NCBI GenBank assembly: GCA_030633185.1
Contig: DAOVTG010000116.1
Span: forward strand, 1-7,817
DNA length: 7,817 nt
Direction of reading: 5' to 3'
DNA from: Deltaproteobacteria bacterium
GTDB taxonomy: Bacteria > Desulfobacterota > Anaeroferrophillalia > Anaeroferrophillales > Tharpellaceae
The notes beneath the pieces are model-generated. The model saw only the letters and a list, made by a program, of their open reading frames with translations, made no database searches and was not told where the DNA came from. The stretch's first letter is position 1, and every line of letters begins with the position of its first letter. Positions 5,600 to 7,817 of the stretch are shown piece after piece. A program made the translations under genes and the position numbers.

Positions 5600-6343
5600 T
5601 CAACCCTCATCGAGGTTATGATCTTGTTGCCGCCATTGACTCAAAAGCTGCTCTTCCGACACCGTCAATTGTGCCTTATCCAGAAGATCGGGACGCCGTT
5701 CAAAGGTTCGCCGTAAAGCTTGCTGTCGACGCCACTCCTTGATCCGAGCATGGTGACCTGAAAGTAGAACTTCAGGAACCTCCAAACCGGCAAACTCCGC
5801 CGGTCTGGTATAATGAGGATACTCCAACAAGGGAGAAAAACTCTCCTCATCAAGTGAGGCCGCCGAACCCAGAACTCCGGGCCGAAGCCTGACAATCGCA
5901 TCGATCATGACCATGGCTGGCAACTCGCCACCGGTCAAGATGTAATCTCCCAGACTTATCTCACGATCAACCAGAGTGTTGACCCGCTCATCAAGCCCTT
6001 CATAATGAGGACAAAAGATAACCAGCTGCTGCAGGGTACTTAATTGCTGCGCCAAGGCCTGCGTAAATGGTTCTCCAGAAGGTGAAGGTAAGAGCACTTC
6101 TCCGGAAAATTGCCGGTCGCGAAGATCCTCTAGAGCCCTAAATGCCGGTTCCGGACGCATCACCATACCAGCACCGCCGCCATAGGGATAATCGTCGACC
6201 ACCCGATGCCGGTCGTTGCAGTAATCTCTAAGATTGTGAACCCTAAGTGTAAGCTGATCTCTCTCCCGGGCTCGGTGAATAATACTCTCGGCAAAAGGAG
6301 AATCAAACATCCGTGGAAATATGGTCACCACATCAATAATCAT
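5600..6343 (-). CDS. trmD: tRNA (guanine-N1-)-methyltransferase TrmD
   Basis: SPOUT-class, trefoil-knot enzyme that uses S-adenosylmethionine to methylate G37 of tRNAs reading CUN, CCN and CGG codons, preventing +1 frameshifting. The 247-residue length is standard. Visible signatures: IFPRMFDSPFAESI (8-21), DDYPYGGGAGMVMRPEP (50-66), CPHYEGLDERV (111-121), EISLGDYILTGGELPAMVMI (128-147, the knot and SAM site), RLRPGVLGSAASLDEESFS (152-170), LLEYPHYTRP (172-181). R152 aligns with the catalytic Arg of H. influenzae TrmD; the general-base Asp of that enzyme aligns with E167 here, with D165 nearby. The ATG at 6343 follows the rimM stop without a gap (TAAATG) and has no clear SD, so translation is probably coupled to rimM. 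Confidence 0.97.
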   Translation of the reverse strand: MIIDVVTIFPRMFDSPFAESIIHRARERDQLTLRVHNLRDYCNDRHRVVDDYPYGGGAGMVMRPEPAFRALEDLRDRQFSGEVLLPSPSGEPFTQALAQQLSTLQQLVIFCPHYEGLDERVNTLVDREISLGDYILTGGELPAMVMIDAIVRLRPGVLGSAASLDEESFSPLLEYPHYTRPAEFAGLEVPEVLLSGHHARIKEWRRQQALRRTFERRPDLLDKAQLTVSEEQLLSQWRQQDHNLDEG

Positions 6344-6889
6344 TTAAGGTGACAGCTCTGCCAGCGATAAACCACCCTCACCACCGGGATCTACCACAAT
6401 TTTTCCGGCTTCAAGGTCAATCTCAATGATATACGCTGCAACCACGGGCAGCAGGAGTTCACTTTTCTCAGGCCGGTCGGCTTGCGGTGTCACGACATAG
6501 ATTTCATGGGCTGCGGTCTGCATGATTTCAGACAATTTGCCCAGTTCTTTCCCTTGACAATCAAAAACCGGCAAGCCAATTAATTGGAAATGGTAATACT
6601 CACCGTCGACTAAAGAGGGCAACTGACTGCCCTTACAAACCAGCTCGCAACCAACCAAAGCCTGGGCCTGGTCAATCGACTCACAATCGGCAAAGCTTAA
6701 GACAAAACCACCTTTTTGGGATCTGTATCGCTCTACCGTCAAAGGCTTACATGACCCATCGGCACTACGCAGACTAAGATCTGGCAACAAGAAATTCTCC
6801 GGATTCTCGATTTCAGAACGGACTTTGACTTCGCCGCGCAAACCGTGCGTTTTAACAACCTCGCCTAAGACCACCCAGGGATCTTTCAT
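6344..6889 (-). CDS. rimM: 16S rRNA processing / ribosome maturation factor RimM
   Basis: Cytosolic assembly factor that binds S19 and helps mature the head of the 30S subunit. The 181-residue protein shows the N-terminal beta-barrel motif LGEVVKTHGLRGEVKV (8-23) and the PRC-barrel start DGEYYHFQLIGLPVFD (95-110). The C-terminal signature ELLLPVVAAYIIEIDLEAGK (144-163) is followed by IVVDP. Length is typical. The ATG at 6889 has only a weak GGTAG upstream. A 26-nt hairpin repeat ends 20 nt before the start. It is directly joined to trmD, as in most bacteria. Confidence 0.96.
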   Translation of the reverse strand: MKDPWVVLGEVVKTHGLRGEVKVRSEIENPENFLLPDLSLRSADGSCKPLTVERYRSQKGGFVLSFADCESIDQAQALVGCELVCKGSQLPSLVDGEYYHFQLIGLPVFDCQGKELGKLSEIMQTAAHEIYVVTPQADRPEKSELLLPVVAAYIIEIDLEAGKIVVDPGGEGGLSLAELSP

Positions 6890-6909
6890 ATATCTACCGC
6901 GATTTTTTT

Positions 6910-6935
6910 CACCCGAAGGAAGTACCCTTGGGGTG
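6910..6935. repeat. Short hairpin repeat, copy A (khpA-rimM spacer)
   Basis: Left arm CACCCGAAGG (6910-6919) pairs with CCTTGGGGTG (6926-6935) in 9 of 10 positions, with one G-G mismatch and a 6-nt loop AAGTAC. Its inner 22 nt (6912-6933) recur exactly at 7255-7276 on the other side of khpA, in the same orientation. In the transcript the hairpin lies 21-46 nt ahead of the rimM start. Confidence 0.85.
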
Positions 6936-6987
6936 CGAGTGCATCAATTTCTATAAAGAAAGTGCCGGGATGAGAACAAGGTGTCGC

Positions 6988-7221
6988 CTATTCGACGATT
7001 TCGAGACTGGCGCGGCGACCTTCCTTAGCGGCCGCAGCCCCTAAAATAGTACGCATGGCCCGGGCGGTCTTGCCCTGACGGCCAATCACTTTGCCGAGAT
7101 CCTTCTGATTGACACTAAGTTCCAATTGAACTGAAGTCTCCTCTTCAGTCTCCTTAACCTCTACTTCATCAGGATTATCAACCAGGGACTTTGCCAAGTA
7201 CTCAATCAAATCTTTGTACAT
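6988..7221 (-). CDS. khpA: KhpA, KH-domain RNA-binding protein
   Basis: Small single-KH-domain protein of 77 residues (formerly UPF0109/YlqC). The GXXG RNA-binding loop is GRQG (47-50) within GKVIGRQGKTARAMRTILGA, the family hallmark, with the beta strand VQLELSV before it and ASLEIVE closing the domain. In other bacteria KhpA works with KhpB in post-transcriptional control and cell envelope growth. The ATG at 7221 has GGAG 8 nt upstream. Its position between rpsP and rimM is the conserved one. Unusually, both flanking spacers (about 87 and 98 nt) carry the same short hairpin repeat. Confidence 0.95.
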   Translation of the reverse strand: MYKDLIEYLAKSLVDNPDEVEVKETEEETSVQLELSVNQKDLGKVIGRQGKTARAMRTILGAAAAKEGRRASLEIVE

Positions 7222-7254
7222 TGTTTATCTCCAACCATCACGCAACTTTTTACG

Positions 7255-7276
7255 CCCGAAGGAAGTACCCTTGGGG
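7255..7276. repeat. Short hairpin repeat, copy B (rpsP-khpA spacer)
   Basis: Exact 22-nt match to 6912-6933. CCCGAAGG (7255-7262) pairs with CCTTGGGG (7269-7276) in 7 of 8 positions around the loop AAGTAC. Unlike copy A, the flanking CA/TG pair is absent. It lies 34-55 nt upstream of the khpA start in the transcript. Confidence 0.85.
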
Positions 7277-7308
7277 AGTGAAACCATCATCTTTGATAAA
7301 CCGACTAC

Positions 7309-7569
7309 TTAAGCTGATGCTTCAGGAGCCGCTTTCCGAGTTTTTTTAATGAGGTTTGCCACGGTTGCCGTCGGTACGGCCCCTTGGCCCAGCCAATAGT
7401 TCAATTTGTCATCATGTAAAACGACAACAGCCGGTTCAAGGTTGGGATCATAAGTCCCGACGATTTCAAGATAACGACCATCCCGGGGTGATTCCGTGTC
7501 CGCCGCAACGATGCGATAAAAAGGCTTCTTTTTTGCCCCTTTCCGCGTTAATCTAAGTTTTACAGCCAT
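7309..7569 (-). CDS. rpsP: 30S ribosomal protein S16
   Basis: Small-subunit ribosomal protein needed for early 30S assembly. The 86-residue product begins MAVKLRLTRKGAKKKPFYRI and continues VAADTESPRDGRYLEIVGTY and DPNLEP, the canonical S16 N-terminal half. DKLNYWLGQGAVPTATVANL (about 54-73) is the conserved C-terminal helix region. Length is normal. The ATG at 7569 has AGGAG (7583-7579) 9 nt upstream. It is the first gene of the rpsP-yraN operon in this window. ffh, which precedes rpsP in many bacteria, is not adjacent; a palindromic repeat and an AT-rich promoter-like stretch occupy that space. Confidence 0.97.
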   Translation of the reverse strand: MAVKLRLTRKGAKKKPFYRIVAADTESPRDGRYLEIVGTYDPNLEPAVVVLHDDKLNYWLGQGAVPTATVANLIKKTRKAAPEASA

Positions 7570-7628
7570 CAGTTCTTTCTCCTTTGTTAATATCGGTAGC
7601 CCTAAGGCTCCATCTAAATTTAAAAAAA

Positions 7629-7659
7629 TTTATAACTTAATATACGATAAACTTGTAAA
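7629..7659 (-). promoter_or_regulatory. Candidate promoter of the rpsP operon
   Basis: The stretch 7610-7655 is strikingly AT-rich. On the minus strand TTTACA (7659-7654) could serve as -35 and TTATAA (7635-7630) as -10 with an 18-nt spacer, leaving a leader of roughly 50 nt before rpsP. The -35 hexamer overlaps the end of palindromic repeat copy 2. The call rests on hexamer similarity and AT content only. Confidence 0.4.
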
Positions 7660-7795
7660 AAGTCATGGGATGGCTAAGTAAAAATTTCGATAGACAAGGC
7701 GTTGTGGTTTTCCAGGCGCGAGACCATACATGTAGTATGTCGAGTGTCTGGAAAACCGCAACAACGCAGGATATCGGAACTTTTTACGACGCCAT
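7655..7795. repeat. Long palindromic dispersed repeat, copy 2
   Basis: A 141-bp element about 93% identical to 3939-4078 in the same orientation. The palindrome GATGGC (7669-7674) to GCCATC (7791-7796) is centred near 7732, where CATAC-ATGTA-GTATG forms a perfect terminal hairpin. The inner 15-bp stem is 7701-7715 with 7748-7762, containing one G-U pair. Long arms include GTAAAAATTTCGATA opposite TATCGGAACTTTTTAC. It lies upstream of rpsP with no coding sequence. After the hairpin in the gene direction comes ACTTTTTAC, a possible weak terminator for an upstream unit. Confidence 0.9.
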
Positions 7796-7817
7796 CAGCC
7801 ACCAAGTTGTCCCATCA

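Noticed and set aside
6910..7276. CRISPR-like arrangement of two identical short repeats
   Set aside because: There are only two copies, more than 300 nt apart, with a complete khpA gene between them and no cas gene.

Overview
The window reads as a bacterial chromosome segment of moderate GC content in which every recognisable gene lies on the minus strand, so genes are transcribed from high to low coordinates. The order rpsP-khpA-rimM-trmD-rplS-rnhB-yraN followed by a branched-chain amino acid (liv) ABC transport operon fits a Gram-negative bacterium. My best guess is a Desulfobacterota (former Deltaproteobacteria) lineage, because that gene string and repeats resembling the ones here are familiar from such genomes. 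This assignment is inference, not proof.

Region 4082-7569 is a ribosome and RNA housekeeping operon. It encodes ribosomal protein S16 (rpsP), the KH RNA-binding protein KhpA, the 16S maturation factor RimM, the tRNA m1G37 methyltransferase TrmD, ribosomal protein L19 (rplS), RNase HII (rnhB) and the UPF0102 nuclease-like protein YraN. It is punctuated by several unrelated palindromic repeats. A short hairpin repeat occurs once on each side of khpA. Two different palindromes sit between trmD and rplS. Two copies of a 140-141 bp near-palindrome bracket the whole operon, one upstream of rpsP and one directly after yraN.

Region 1-3907 is a second, tightly packed gene string. It starts with a 96-residue acidic, helix-rich protein of unknown function, followed by an HD-domain nucleotide phosphohydrolase of the YfbR/HDDC2 type with all metal-binding residues. 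The branched-chain amino acid importer follows: periplasmic binding protein (LivK/LivJ type), permease LivH and permease LivM. LivM runs off the window at position 1, and livG/livF would be expected beyond it. Junctions are GTGA (4-nt overlap), TAG-ATG (no gap), 6 nt and 14 nt, which argues for one transcript with translational coupling.

The most interesting signal is the long palindrome family. The two copies differ by 9 substitutions and one indel, and several differences in the central stem are compensatory, so the hairpin itself appears conserved. No CRISPR array, tRNA, rRNA or transposase gene was seen.
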